A stretch of 64,000 bases of DNA from Dichotomocladium elegans (taxonomy: Eukaryota > Mucoromycota > Mucoromycetes > Mucorales > Lichtheimiaceae): assembly GCA_025716815.1 (NCBI GenBank), contig JAIXMN010000006.1, positions 1,364,001 to 1,428,000 of the forward strand, given 5' to 3'. This document shows positions 32,768 to 45,218 of the stretch, in pieces (the stretch's first letter is position 1; each line of letters starts with the position of its first letter). The notes under the pieces were generated by a model. That model was given only the letters and a program-made list of their open reading frames with translations, had not been told where the DNA came from and did not search any database. The translations under genes were made by a program, and so were the position numbers.

Positions 32768-34261
32768 GGCGGCAAAAGATGGGAGTATGGAGAGGGTTGA
32801 GGAGCCACGTTAAGACTCAACCTTGCTTTATGCAGTCAGGGAGATTTTTTGTTGTTATTTTTGATATTTCTCAAGCCATAAAAGAGATTTAAAGTGCCAC
32901 ACATATCTCTCTTGTAATACGTACACCACTTTGTGACCTGTTTACACAGTATGTCAAGTCCTAGAATGGGGCATGCGAAGTTGAGAAGACAAGATGTCTC
33001 TTTTTTGAGGGAGCGGAAGTCACTGAAGAGGATATGTTGCTCCTTTAGCGTGGCTTTGTTATTAATTAGCATGATCGATACGCATTAATTTTAATGAAGC
33101 AAAATGCATAACGAGACACGGCGGACTGCTGCTATTATTATTTTTATGAAATCCAAAGAACTGCAGTCATTGCGCCAAATAAAGAAAATAAAGTATGTAA
33201 CGCATTTCCTGCAATTGACAAATCAGCAATATTGTCATAGCGCTGCCACTGCGCTGCACGTTACGAGGATATCCATAAATCCCGCTGGACAGTCCTATGA
33301 TGGCCACAATTCTCCCGGCTAGAAGGTAATTCTTATGGATTTAACCGCAAAGGGATACGTTACCTATGATCACCATTGCAGGATGGGTACGGCTTCTACT
33401 CAATATAGATATACCTGAACTCTGTACCTGGACTATCGTGCTGAAACCCCTCTAGCACCTCTGCTGGGAGCATTCGTCGTAACCATATCAAATCCTTTTG
33501 AAAATAAGTTTCGAGGAATTTATCAGGCCATTTTCTATGTATATTTTTCTTTCTCACACTCAATGGGCAAGTTAGCTTTCTGCGCAGTAAGCTCTTTCCT
33601 CATGCGCACTGATAGACCTAGTGTCACGCCCTATGTAGGGGGACCAAAAACCCACAATAATTCAGGGAGTGATGATGATCCCAGAGTGGAAAGAGGCGGG
33701 GGGGGACGTCAATTCAGAGTTAAAAGCACGCAATGCTCTAATTTACCATGAAGGTGAGCACTAACGAGACTACTTATCCGAACAGTGAGGATTAGCGGAT
33801 TTTTAAAAGCGCGCAGTCGATGCTGCTGATCACCGACAACGGCAAAACATAACCTTCTCAAATGTAGAACCCATTGCTTTGCTGTGCAGAGAGCATCGCT
33901 CCGGAGGTTTATAGTATATTGGGTTTTTTTCTTTCTATCTGTGTACATGGCCATTTTCTATATTCTAGCCACACAACCAACAAGTCATCCGATTCCTTAA
34001 TCGACGTACTAGTTTAGTCCAAAAAGGAAAATTACAGTAACACATAAAGGATCAGCGCGACTTTTCTATATTCTCATGATCGACCTGAAGTTGCCTGGAG
34101 CTCTCCTTGGAATTAGTTTTTCGCTCCTTTCTCCCTCTTCATTTCTGTTCCCATACATAATCAGCTTCTTACGTTATTCTTCGGCCCGTGATCTTCCTTT
34201 TTCATCCTTACTTCCCAGTAGATTTAATCTCGCCAGCCCACAATCACTCAAAATCGCTAGA
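32768..34261. other. Divergent intergenic region
   Basis: About 1.5 kb, no gene seen. It separates the divergent membrane-protein and zinc-finger genes and carries both promoters. AT content rises here. Pyrimidine-rich TTTTCGCTCCTTTCTCCCTC-type DNA lies 150 bases before the zinc-finger start. Confidence 0.4.
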
Positions 34262-35392
34262 ATGAACGCTAAGAAAAAGCTCCAATTACCATCTATTGAA
34301 TTTATGCTTCAAAGTATCGGCGCTGAAGGTTGATTGTCGGCCATATCGCTGCCGTATATCTAGTACGCCTTGCTGATTTTTTGCTTGTATATGTCTGTCG
34401 CCAATTTAGAAGAGCCCCCGAGGCCACAAGGCCATCGCCGTCAAGTGTCCGATTTGTATCCAGCAGCATCCTCAGTGTTAAAAGGAGGACACTATCCTGA
34501 AGCATTGGCAGTTGGTGGCTTACCATCCTGCAAGCAAAAGCTGTCAGTATCTAAACTTGCTGCTGTTGAGCCGTATCCCTCAAATGCGGAACTGGTATGC
34601 TCTTCCTCGGCATCGACTGGAGCTATCTTACCGTTTTACCATCCCGATAACGAGCACCAAAGGCCACTTAACAAGGCCACCCATGCAAGATCTTACTCCG
34701 ATAATACCCATCCTTACTTGCCGCCCTCTCTACCCAACTACCTCCAACCCGGAACTTACTCACACCATCGACGGGCCATCTCTACCGACAGCCTGGACTT
34801 TATCCTCCAGCGACAGCATCAGCACATGGATCATCGCTACCATAGTGGTCTCCAGAACGTTACTGTCACCACTGTTCCTGCAGAAGCCATGTTACCAACG
34901 GCCAATGGGCCCACCGCTGCAGCCATTGAGAAAGATGTCACGACGTCTTGCAAATCGCCGACGATGTTCGAGGATGCAGAAAGCGACCATTCAGAAAGCT
35001 CCTGTGATAAGCAAATCAAGAGAACAGATGAAGGATCTAATATGAACGGTCCCAGCAGGTACTGCTGTCCTTACTGTGATAAACGCTTCACAAGACCATC
35101 TTCCCTGCGTATACATACCTATTCGCACACTGGAGAAAAACCCTTTGTGTGCACAGAGCCAGGATGCACGAAACGATTTAGCGTTCACAGCAATATGCGC
35201 CGCCATCTTCGGGTTCACAGGAGTGGAAAGGTTTCAAAGCGGTCGACCTCTGTTCAAATTCCCATGTTGGAGAGCATGAGCAGCAACATCGTCCATAAGC
35301 AATGGCGCGACGAAACTACATCCGATCTCCAGGGACCATATCCTTACAATTCTACCATGCGCGTTCATGAAAGGACAGCGGCCTTTAATTAG
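34262..35392 (+). CDS. C2H2 zinc-finger transcription factor with two fingers
   Basis: Two exons: 34262-34328 and 34410-35392, 349 residues. The start exon encodes MNAKKKLQLPSIEFMLQSIG; the intron (GTTGAT...TTTAG) is phase 1. The long middle part is Ser/Pro/His-rich and disordered, with SYSD and RRAISTDS-type phosphorylatable sites. Two adjacent fingers lie near residues 250-305: C-x2-C-x12-H-x3-H, a TGEKPF linker, then C-x4-C-x12-H-x3-H ending SNMRRHLRVH. This pairing is a common fungal DNA-binding module. Targets cannot be inferred. The region past the fingers is basic, then mixed. Frame closure across the intron is exact. Confidence 0.86.
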
Positions 35393-37449
35393 AAAAAAAT
35401 ATTCATCCACGTACACATACATATACAAGTACATGTACACATACGCTCACGGTCGCATACACATACATACACACACACTTTCTCGCTCTCGCTATCTCCC
35501 TCGCCGTCATCATTCTGTGCTCATCCATGTCCCCTTCCTCTTCCTCGTTACTGTATCTATTAATTTTCTCTCTCTCCATTCTCTTATACTGAATCAAAGT
35601 GTTCAATATCACATCCTTATCACCATTGGTCACAAGTGTTAGCGTGCCCATTTAATTAAAACACAACGTACCAGGTAGCCCGTTTATTTGTTGCAATGTC
35701 CATCTTTTAGACGTATTAACGTTTTCGCAATTTGCCGTCTGAAAGAAATGTGAACTATGCTAGGGTGAGAGTATGCAAAAAGATACTCGATAAGAATGCC
35801 TAACTTGCTGTTTTACTTGGTATAGATGATTTAGGTTTGATGAAGTGTGGTATCTTTAAACCACCAAAGAAGTTCGTTAGCCAATTCAGCATATTAAACC
35901 CACCCCGCACCCTTCTTTTCCTGGCACCACAGCGGAACTGAGGTATTTGTAAATATTCATGCGACAATAATGAAGGTAATAGCAAAGGTATGCAATAACC
36001 TTTACTTGCATTTGATTTAGAAATTATCTTTTTTTCCCTTCCTCCTTCAATTTACCAAAGGTGTCAGTACCTCTACCTCGAGTAGGATCATTTATATTTA
36101 TCTTTGTTGCTATATAGCTTCCCCATCTGATCTTCCTTTATTCCCTGCGATCCTGATAATTCAAACTTATATGGCTCAAAGAAGAATAAAAACAGAAGCG
36201 AGTGTATAACCGCTAAGTGCGGTGAACGTGTGGACGCTTACAACTTCACGCACCATATAGACAACCTAGATGATATGATGCACCCTCCAGCGTAGATTTA
36301 CAGGTTTATAAAGCTAGAAATATTCTTAATTGCATTATACACTATGGCGATCTCTATAGGATGAGCATAAATTCTGGCACGGCCCTTCGTTACGAGGATT
36401 GATCGGATACAGACGGTCCATAGTGACCGGACCTGTCGATGCATTCCGTCTTAACCAGTTCTCTATTCCATAGATCTGTATTATCGAGCGTACCTTTCCA
36501 AGGACATTTTTTACTGACAACAAAACAAAACTGTTCAGTAATGTATGGAAATCGATGTCTTCAAAATCATGGATATAACCCGCTTGTATTTTTCCCGATT
36601 TTCACACCATCGAACAGCAAATTTATGCATATCCAAATGGAAGCAATTGTGGCATGAACGTATAGGGCCTGTAAGAGTCGATGATTTTCTTTTAGAGGTC
36701 GAGTAACTTCGGAGACGAGGTGATAAAGTTGACGACCATGAACGAAATAAGATAAACCCGGATGTCGATTAATACTCCGAGCATCCCATAGATAATAGTG
36801 CTGCTTTGGAAAGCAGGTGTAAATTACTCTGAATAGGATAAAAATTTCACCGGAGTTGGTCAAGCTCTGCAACCCATCCAGAACAAAAAAATAGAGAGTC
36901 ACCTATGTTGTCGCCGACCAAATCCGGGCCATAGAAGAGCATTTCGATAGTTATAAGACGACTATTTAAAAAAAGATGAAATGGAATAGCTGTACTGTCA
37001 TAAAATAGTAGGAGGAGGAAAAGGGAGTTGTAAGAACGGGGTATCCGACGATGAGACCATTAAAAGCCGGGAAGTGGCATTAGCTTGTGGAAACCAGTAG
37101 CCAATCTGCTTGTCGTCTTGCCAACAAGAAGCTGCGCAAGCAGTAAAGGCGTAACGTTCACTCAAGAACAATATGCTCAGTCCAAGGTATTCTAAGTATT
37201 AGTAACTCCAAGAATTACCTACAGCGCTCTCCATCTCTAAAAGCACCACGAACTTCTTTGCAACGAACAAATTCACACCTCCTTTCGATTCACCGAAATT
37301 CCCAGCGATCTGCACTATTGAAGTCCTTCTCTAACTATCATATTTCCTTTGTTGTATCCATTGCAATCAGTACTTTCCTCACGATATTCGTATATATATA
37401 TAGTCGTAGTATGCAAAGGTTGGAACTGGATTGGATAGGACGGGAATGG

Positions 37450-37577
37450 TGTTAGGTGCTTTCCAACAAGATAAGACAAGACAGGGCAGGGCAGAAACAC
37501 AGAGGCCAAGAGAAGAGTTGAACTAGAATGAATCGGATGGTAACAAAGAAATAAGATAGCTGATTGATCTTTTAGAA
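37450..37577 (+). repeat. LTR-like repeat fragment, copy 1 (TGTTAGGT family)
   Basis: Begins TGTTAGGTGCTTTCC and reads through purine-rich ACACAGAGGCCAAGAGAAGAG to GATTGATCTTTT. The reverse complement matches 38062-38177. The MITE-like element starts directly at its right end. The block to its left (37315-37449) is in turn similar to the inverted block 37870-38010. Confidence 0.7.
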
Positions 37578-37863
37578 TGGAGGTCATCCAATGCTCGCTT
37601 ACATTGCTCGCATTGGTCTAGATAAAGGCTCTACACGAGGGTATGTACAATCGGGTATATCGTTGGATTTCTGTCTAGAATTTTATCCAGTAAGTATCAT
37701 CCTGTTTTTAAAAATCATGGTTACCATTTTTCTGGACAATGGTCAACATTCTGGACACGCATAACCTGTAGTTACATTGTGTCTTTACCATTGTACATAC
37801 CCTGGTGTAGAGCCTTTATCTAGACCAATGCGAGCAATGTAAGCGAGCATTGGATGACCTCCA
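37578..37863 (+). mobile_element. MITE-like palindromic element, copy 1
   Basis: 286 bp with terminal inverted repeats of 74 bp that differ at one position. The ends begin TGGAGGTCATCCAATGCTCG on both strands. The interior is about 138 bp, AT-rich and non-coding. A second copy lies at 39837-40111 in the opposite orientation, with a very similar interior. No transposase is inside, so it would be non-autonomous. I see no clear target-site duplication longer than one base. The near-perfect inverted repeats argue for recent activity or for a strong DNA hairpin under selection. Confidence 0.85.
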
Positions 37864-38061
37864 ATAGATATTACTATGGCTATATATATATATATCTATG
37901 TGTGTGTGTATGCATAAGATTGTGCTGAGGAAAGTACTGATGACAATAATTACGATAGAGGGGATTTGGGTGTCCAGCTATGGACTTCATTGACGATCGA
38001 TATAGGAGGTTGACTGCATACATGATTAATGACCATTACATAGTGATACCAATAAGAAAAG

Positions 38062-38177
38062 ATCAACCGGTCATCTTGTTTCTTCGTTTCCATACGATTC
38101 CTTCTGGTGCACCTCTTCTCTTGGTCTCTGCGTTTCTGTCTTATCCTTCTAGTCCTATCCTGTTAGGAAGCACCTAG
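38062..38177 (-). repeat. LTR-like repeat fragment, copy 2 (inverted)
   Basis: Reverse complement of the 37450-37577 block: read on the minus strand it begins GTGCTAGGTGCTTCC and ends GGTTGATCTTTTC. Together with copy 1 it brackets the MITE-like element in an inverted arrangement. Confidence 0.7.
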
Positions 38178-39019
38178 CACCCATCCTGGCCGGTCTTTCC
38201 TCTCTGTCCACTACTCTTTTCTATCTTCCAAACCTCTCCCTTATTCTTTACAGATATGAACAGTGTAGACGTACTGAGTCGACGTATGGGCAGTTGAGTC
38301 AACGGCGCCCGTATGCTGCGAAAAAAAGAAAGAGGAAGGATAACAAAATTTTTTTCTTGGCCTTGTCTAAAGCCAACCCTCCTAGTGATTTTCGCTTGAT
38401 AGCGGAAGTTTGTTCTTTACACGAGGGTCGGCGATTAGAACAACTGTCTTTACCCTTCATAAGAAAATTCTTCTCTTTTGAATTTTTATAGTAAAATGTG
38501 GACGCTATGCAGGTAACTTAAAAACAGGGGGAAACTTTTAGCCTTGGAAGCATAGTTACTCTTACCGGTTGAACTTCGCCTCGCATACGAAATAAGAGTA
38601 AAGTTGAGGCAAGAGGCTCATTAGGGTGAAAAGCGTTGCCTGTATCATGATTTATCTTCCCAGTGGTTATCCGCTTAAAAAGCGTGGAAGCTATTGAGCT
38701 TTCGCGCACGTACCCGTCCCCCATCAAAAGGTGAAAATTATTTTCTTTTTTTTACGGAGGGGTGACACACTTTTAACTATAGGGTTATTATTTTCCATTC
38801 AAGAATTTTTAAACAATCAAACTTGGTATAAGTTTCTTCTTGTTGGATGATTAAAAAAAACTACAAAGGATCAAAATTCTCTCACTTCGGGTGTTTAGAA
38901 TCCCTATCAGCTTAGCCATCTATTAGAACAGCGAAAGTCCTATACAAGACCGTGTCGTCACGTGATCCTTTCGTAGATTTGGCCATCTGTAATTTATATT
39001 TTCCTTAAAATACAACAAA

Positions 39020-39092
39020 GGGGATGTAGCTCAAATGGTAGAGCGCTCGCTTAGCATGCGAGAGGTACTGGGATCGACGCCCAGCTTCTCCA
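39020..39092 (+). tRNA. tRNA-Ala (AGC)
   Basis: 73 bases without intron. The anticodon arm is CTCGC-TTAGCAT-GCGAG, giving anticodon AGC (Ala). The D arm has TAGCTCAAATGGTAGAGC. The T arm is CTGGG-ATCGACG-CCCAG, with A at position 54 as also found in plant-type tRNA-Ala. The acceptor stem pairs except for a T-T at position 6-67. It is followed by TTTT, a Pol III terminator. The mismatch is mild, and I consider the gene probably functional. Confidence 0.88.
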
Positions 39093-39433
39093 TTTTAATT
39101 TAATATTTTATGTCGTAACACAGACTTCTGGACCAATCAAAGCTTCCCTTTATTTTATCCTTTACAGTCCTCTTCTCCAACAATTGTACAAACGGCCATT
39201 GTTCCTTCTTTGTAACCAACACCCGACCTTTCCCTTTTCTCTCTCTCTCTCTCTCCATGTATTATTATTAGATGATAAAACAGTATAAATATCCAAGTAG
39301 TTCCATGCAATGAACACCTGCCAGAAAAAAAGGGGGATTTAGGCAACAAGACTTGCACTCGGACAGAGGACAGAACAAGAGAAAGTCACGGACTAAAAAC
39401 TGGCAGATAATGGTAATGCTGGTAATGGAATAG

Positions 39434-39828
39434 ATGTGGTGTTTTAGTTGTTTTTATGGCGGACAGTCAGAATACGATGAGACTCGTGGATATCTTTTAT
39501 TCGAATGAAATTGGAAATTCAGATCCTCCATCACTACACATTTATCTACTATTTATATGATTTATGGAAGAGGTCCTAATTAGGTCAACTGGATACTCCG
39601 TCTTACACGAGTACTCGGAGAAGGTAGCACTATTACAGATAAGGTACTTGTGTGTGTCTCGGTGACCTCTATCATAGATTATGTGTCCTTGTTCCTTTCA
39701 GACCATCCTCACGTCGGTAAAACCTCATAGAAACCCACTGGGAGAAAAATAGAGGGAAAAAGACTGTGGAAATGGATCTGGTTATAACGCGGCGTCATGG
39801 ATCCTTCAATCTGTAATCACCTATGCGA
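39434..39828 (-). repeat. Three-copy island repeat, copy 1 (inverted)
   Basis: Roughly 395 bp. The reverse complement aligns with 42655-43051 along its full length (by eye about 85% identity), and its right part also matches 45219-45363. Read on the minus strand it begins GCATAGGTGATTACAG and contains GTTTTACCGACGTGAGGATGG. The MITE-like copy 2 begins nine bases after its end. Confidence 0.8.
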
Positions 39829-39836
39829 TAATAGAG

Positions 39837-40111
39837 TGGAGATCATCCAATGGTCGCTTACATTGCTCGCATTGGTCTAGATAAAGGCTCCACACCAGGG
39901 TATGTACAATGGTAAAGTCACAATGTAACTACAGGTTATGCGTGTCCAGAATGTTGACCATTGTCCAGAAACATGGTAACCATGATTTTTAAAAACAGGA
40001 TGATACTTGCTGGATAAAATTATAGAAAGAAATCCAACGATATACCCAATTGTACATACCGTAGTGTATAGACCAATGCGAGCAATGTAAGCGAGCATTG
40101 TATGACCTCCA
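39837..40111 (-). mobile_element. MITE-like palindromic element, copy 2
   Basis: 275 bp, opposite in orientation to the copy at 37578-37863. The left arm keeps the full inverted repeat; the right arm has lost about 10 bp (GATAAAGGCTC region replaced by TACACTAC). The interior is nearly identical to that of copy 1. It is therefore older or more damaged. It is flanked on the left by the three-copy repeat. Confidence 0.82.
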
Positions 40112-40239
40112 GTGGAAAGATCAGGAAGCTATTCTAAAATCAACGCTGATACTACTAACCAGAAGTATGCCAGATGGCAGATCGAAATAAGGCGAGAAGA
40201 AAACCGGAAGCAAGTCAAGAGCTAGACTAAAGGGGTGTG

Positions 40240-40690
40240 TGTTAGGTACTTTCCATTTAGCAGCATTCACCAAGTCGGATAACTACCACGAACAAGGCAG
40301 AGCCGGAGAGGCGTGACAAGATGGATCGGATATTCCAGGACAAGAACAGAAACGGTTTACACGACAGGACCGAAACCTGACCAGGACTGCAGGGGATGGT
40401 GTAAACAGACGATGATAAGTCGTGAGACTCGAAGGTAGTGAACTTTATCAGAGAAAAGAACAAAGATTCATAATACGAGTGTACGTCTATATGAACCTAA
40501 CTGCTAGCGGAGTGGCCCTCACAACTAAAATTATTTTACTTTTGATATGGCGACACAAATCAATCAGGACACGACAAGGACAAGGTAAGTGGTTTCCATA
40601 TTGGGACAATTATCTGATGATGTTTATTATGACAGACTATGAAAGTATTTATAATAGCTGTAATGTGTAGGACCTGCGTTCGGATAGCTT
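40240..40690 (+). repeat. LTR-like fragment, copy 3
   Basis: Starts TGTTAGGTACTTTCC and continues with AGCAGCATTCACCAAGTCGG, AACAAGGCAGAGCC, later ATCTGATGATGTTTATTATG and a TATTTATA box. These landmarks recur in the same order at 41201-41420, so the two are members of one family. Boundaries are approximate. No coding remains are seen between them. Confidence 0.6.
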
Positions 40691-41200
40691 TAGACGTTGA
40701 GATACTGAATAAAAATTAATAACCGCGGTCGATATATTGGGAAATTGACCTGGAAGCAAATTAATGCAATGTGAGTGTGCTTTGTATGAATGAAAAATGC
40801 ACGACTCTAATGATTCCCATTTTGGTCATGACAAAACCATCGATCCATTACTCTTTATCTCTATTGTTTACGCTTGAGTCGATGCTCTTAGCTATGGGGT
40901 AACCGCCAAAATATATGCACGACAGCTTTGTCGTCTATTTTGGCGGATAAACCTTGGCCAAGAATAGTTATTAAGCTTGGTGGCAAAGCGGAAGTACAGT
41001 CTCGGAATATGCCCTTTTGTCGCGAATATGGGGCAGACAAGAAAGCGTGGCACAGGAAGACGTAGAGTCGGAGGCTGGAACAAGGCAGGAGAACAAAAGA
41101 CAGGCATAGACCGAGAACGGAATGGCAGTGATAGTGCTGTCAATGGAGTAGAGGGGAAGAGAAAGGAGGAAAAGACAAGAACTACACCGCGGGAGGTGGG

Positions 41201-41450
41201 TGTTAGGTACTCCCCATCATACAGCATGCACCAATTCGGATAGCTATCATGAATAAGGCAGAGCCCGAGAAACAGAACAAAAGATAGGTACGAATCGATA
41301 GACCATATAGAAAGAGAACTGATGACCAGGGATGATATATGACGAAGATAATCTGATGATGTTCTATTATAACAAATACAGGGGTATTTATACTAGATCT
41401 TGTGGAGAGACTTACTTATGAGATATTTGAGGTTCGTAGCAATGACACAT
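41201..41450 (+). repeat. LTR-like fragment, copy 4
   Basis: Starts TGTTAGGTACTCCCC and shares ordered landmarks with copy 3: AGCATGCACCAATTCGG, AATAAGGCAGAGCC, ATCTGATGATGTTCTATTAT and TATTTATA. The middle is shorter than in copy 3. It may be a solo LTR or a decayed fragment; the right end is unclear. Confidence 0.6.
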
Positions 41451-42654
41451 AGAATTGATAAATTTAGACGGAGTAATAAATGCAGTCGCGAAAAGGGTAC
41501 CGTAGAGTAAGGGGCGAACGCTCTCGAATAATCCCATATTGGATCATGTCACTTTTATTGTAGGTGAGCTTCTTGTTATTTATACTTTTTTTTTTGCTAT
41601 CTAAAAATATAAACGGAATGCTTGAGGAAAAGGGTAATAATCATTGGGGTTGGTTTCTCTTGACGGAACGTGTCGTATTGGTGTCTGTTGTGGAGGTATA
41701 GGCAGAAAAGGGGATTTTTGGTAAGCGCTTGTGATTGGTTGGAAAACCTCTGTTACGACAAGTTGTGTGCCTGCGAATTGTAGTAACATATGCCTCTTGG
41801 TCAGATTGGTCTTGATCCAGAGGCAGTAAACATTTAACCTCGGCCTTCACTACAGAAAGAGCCATATTTCAGATGAGACATACTCAGTAAAGCCATTGCA
41901 TAAGCATTTGCCTGTCTATTCCATTTATTCTGGATGCTCGACCATATCAGGATTGCTATAAGCAGAACTAGACGAGACATGTAAAAATCCATGGACTGGT
42001 CTAGCATTAAGACCATTCTCTCTATTTCTTTGTCAACTTTGATTCCCAGTAAGCATGATATATCCGAGAAAGAAACCCATATTAGGAAGAAAACATCGCG
42101 CATGGCACTGTTATGTGTATATTTCGATGGTTACATCACAGGTAGTAGCAACGGGGAAGGGATAACAATAAATAGAATATGAATGGCCCCAAGATGATCT
42201 TTGTTGAATCTAAAGGATGGGAAGATATATATCTATATACGCTTTGGGTAATGTTAATTAATGCTGAGGGTGGGACTAATGTAACATGTGTAGAGTAGGT
42301 AAATGTAATACTGCGCAAAGCAGCAAACCGCGGCGCATTTGATAACAAAGCCGAGGCGGCAATACAGTGATTTTACTGTGGCCGTGACAACGTTAAATAT
42401 TGTGGACTGATCATACAAGTCACATAGCATGCACGTACATGTTTTTTATCTTGCATATGTATGATACCATGTGCTGATTCCAGCTGCCATTAGGCACATA
42501 TCCGCAGTGTATACATATTGCATACATGCATACGTCTCTGTGAAGCTCCACATGGTATGAGTTATCTTTACCAGCCTGTATGGATATCTGATATATAATA
42601 ATATAACTATCAGGCCTGTTATACGTATGAAACAGATGATCATCTATCGAACTG

Positions 42655-43051
42655 TCGCATAGGTGATTACGGATTGATGGATCCATGACCCCGCGTTACA
42701 ACCAAATCTACTTCCACAGTTTTTTCCCCTCTATTTTCCTCCACTGGGTTTTTATTAGGTTTTACCGACGTGAGGATGGTCTGAATGGAACAAGAACATA
42801 TAGTCCAAGATATCGATCACCTATACACACATGAGCACCTTATCTGTAATAGTGCTACCATCTCCGAGTACCCGCGTCAAGGCGGAGTATCCAGTTGACC
42901 TAAGTAGGACCTCTTCCATAAATCATATAAATAGTAGATAAATGTGTAGCGATGGAGGATCTTAATTCCGATTTCATTCGAATAAAAGGCTTCCGCGAGT
43001 CTCATCGTATTCTGACTGCCCACCTCACAAAACAACTAAAAAACACCACAT
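42655..43051 (+). repeat. Three-copy island repeat, copy 2
   Basis: Begins GCATAGGTGATTACGG and ends AAACACCACATG. It aligns over its length with the reverse complement of 39434-39828. It contains TTTTATTAGGTTTTACCGAC followed by GTGAGGATGG, a segment conserved in all three copies. Confidence 0.8.
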
Positions 43052-43945
43052 GAATCTTATCTTCTGGATCATTCTAGTGACATTCTTTGTTCTATGTTAA
43101 CCCACTAGCAAAAGGATCACAACGATCAGGGTGATATCAAATGGCGTATGTATAATTTGACGGTTACTTCATAGTAATATCCACGTTTCAAGAAAAATAG
43201 AAGAAGAAACCGTTGAATAGGTGATGCGTATAGAATAGAGCTATTTGGTATTTATACTATTTTGCTATCTAATAATGATACTGAGGAAGAGATAGAGGGG
43301 AAGCGCACGGGATTGTTTACAAAAAGGGAATTACGTCCCCATTTGTATAATTGATGGAGAAGCGTGCTGAGAAGGATAAAATAAAGAGTAACGTTGATCA
43401 GTTGTATAATCTGTGCTACGGCGCAAGGGGTTGTTGTTATCGTACGGCTGATTAGATCAGTAGTTAATGATAATACATCTGATATTGCTGTGAAAGATGA
43501 TGAGTCCATGATCATAGTATGCATATACTTTTACATTAGTTGTTCTATGAAAATTGTGGAAGATACCACGTAGAAGTGACGAGTCCACTGAGAGAATGAC
43601 CATGAAGAGAAAACCACAGAAAGATAGAACCATACAGGTAATTGTACAGAAAAATATCTCAAGATGTTTTATTACGATGAATGTCCCATATTTATACTCT
43701 ATTAACTTATAAGAAATGAGTACAGTGCTGTCAAGGTGGTTGCCGATGACTCATGTTAGCCACGCTTCGCGGTAATGGCCATGTAGCCGGTAGTTAAAAT
43801 AATCGACCAAACTATACCACGACAGGGTCATACATAGTAAGCGAACAAAAGTTAATCGCACGGTCACATGACCTACGACAGATGAAAACGAAAAATGAAA
43901 CTCAATCCTTCAGCCCAGAAACTGTCGCGGAGAGAACCCAGGAAT

Positions 43946-44018
43946 TGCCCTCGATCGGGATCGAACCGATGACCTTTAGATCTTCAGTCTAACGCTCTCC
44001 CAACTGAGCTACAAAGGC
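43946..44018 (-). tRNA. tRNA-Phe (GAA)
   Basis: 73 bases on the minus strand without intron. The acceptor stem GCCTTTG pairs with CGAGGGC (with G-T pairs). The D arm has TAGCTCAGTTGGGAGAGC. The anticodon arm TTAGA-CTGAAGA-TCTAA gives GAA (Phe). The T arm is ATCGG-TTCGATC-CCGAT with a perfect B box. The discriminator is A. Internal promoter boxes are intact. It sits in the repeat island with no protein gene nearby. Confidence 0.95.
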
Positions 44019-45218
44019 GAATTCGTTATCAGATGTCGAACTGAAAAAACCTGAGGCTGTCAAACATTGGTTCAGCGACGCGGCACTAATTTGCCGTTCC
44101 TGACAGTTCTGCCGGTTGGAACACTGATACATCAGGCAGAACCTCCTATTCCTGCTACTTCCAATTTTTCTTTTACAAGAATAGAACAAGAATAGAATAA
44201 AATTCATTGTAAACACCACCAACCCCAATAAAAAGTAAGGCTAGCCGGTGCCTCTATTACTTTTTAAAATTATCAGTGTTAAATGGCCTTTCATGTACTC
44301 AACGTCTAGCATGCACATGTGCACACACATTCTAAAAAAAAGCAAACATACACATCCCGAATGATCCAAACCCAGATTACTTTTTAAAGCATGCCCTCAA
44401 GGAACAATTACAACAGTTGCTTATACAGGAATTGCATCGCTTATAATGACAACTTTATATATGCTGATTAAGCAGTAAGAATAAACCTATTGGATGATAG
44501 ATCTGCAAGTGCTGCTAAGTTACAAAAAGAGCCCAATGTAAACAGAAATGAAAGAATGAAAATTTAGAAAGTAATGCTAAAGCAGTGGCGTGCTAATCAA
44601 ACTGTCATTGGAAGTACGTTAATGTCTGAGGATGATCGATCCATTGATGGTATTATGGAGATTAGCATCTCAATGTTCATAGTGAAGTTTCTCTGATAAT
44701 TACTAATGAGGGAAGATAGTCTTCAAAAAGGTATTGTGGGGACACTGTTGGCAATTCTGATTCAGTTAATGCCGTTCTTTTTATATCTACACCAGAGAAA
44801 CATCTGTCGTGAAGCTTACAGAACTGGGAGTTTCTCTGATTCCCCATCTAACTCTGAGATGTGGTCTGAAAGCAATGCATACTTCATAGTCGGCAATCAT
44901 ATGGTCTTTTTTCCCTTGTCCATCTTGTGCACCACATGCAGGTCATTGTTTTCCAAACTGTTGTAGTTGCTCCAGACTGAGCTTCCCTATATCCTAAGAT
45001 AATAACAAGATGTACTACTCCAAAACATCGATGAATCTCAATATTTTTTCATTCACATCATGTAGTTGCTAATCAATAGGGCTATTCTGAAATGATGACT
45101 TTGTTGCTCACGTTGAATAAAGGGTCATGGATTTTCCACTGCTTTTTATGTTGCACAGCCGCGAGACCGCTAGACTCAGGCTCTTACACTTGGTCTGTGT
45201 ATCTTGGGTCTACTTGTT

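Noticed and set aside
36567..36902. 111-codon minus frame with hydrophobic stretches in the repeat island
   Set aside because: Resembles a membrane-protein exon only superficially; no flanking exon, and it is surrounded by repeats.
37450..41450. A complete LTR retrotransposon
   Set aside because: Repeated LTR-like ends exist, but no gag, protease, integrase or reverse transcriptase coding is visible between any pair.
41834..43524. Two minus-strand frames encoding small hydrophobic proteins (41834-42103, 43252-43524) in similar contexts
   Set aside because: Protein similarity between them is too weak; TM-like segments arise easily in AT-rich DNA.
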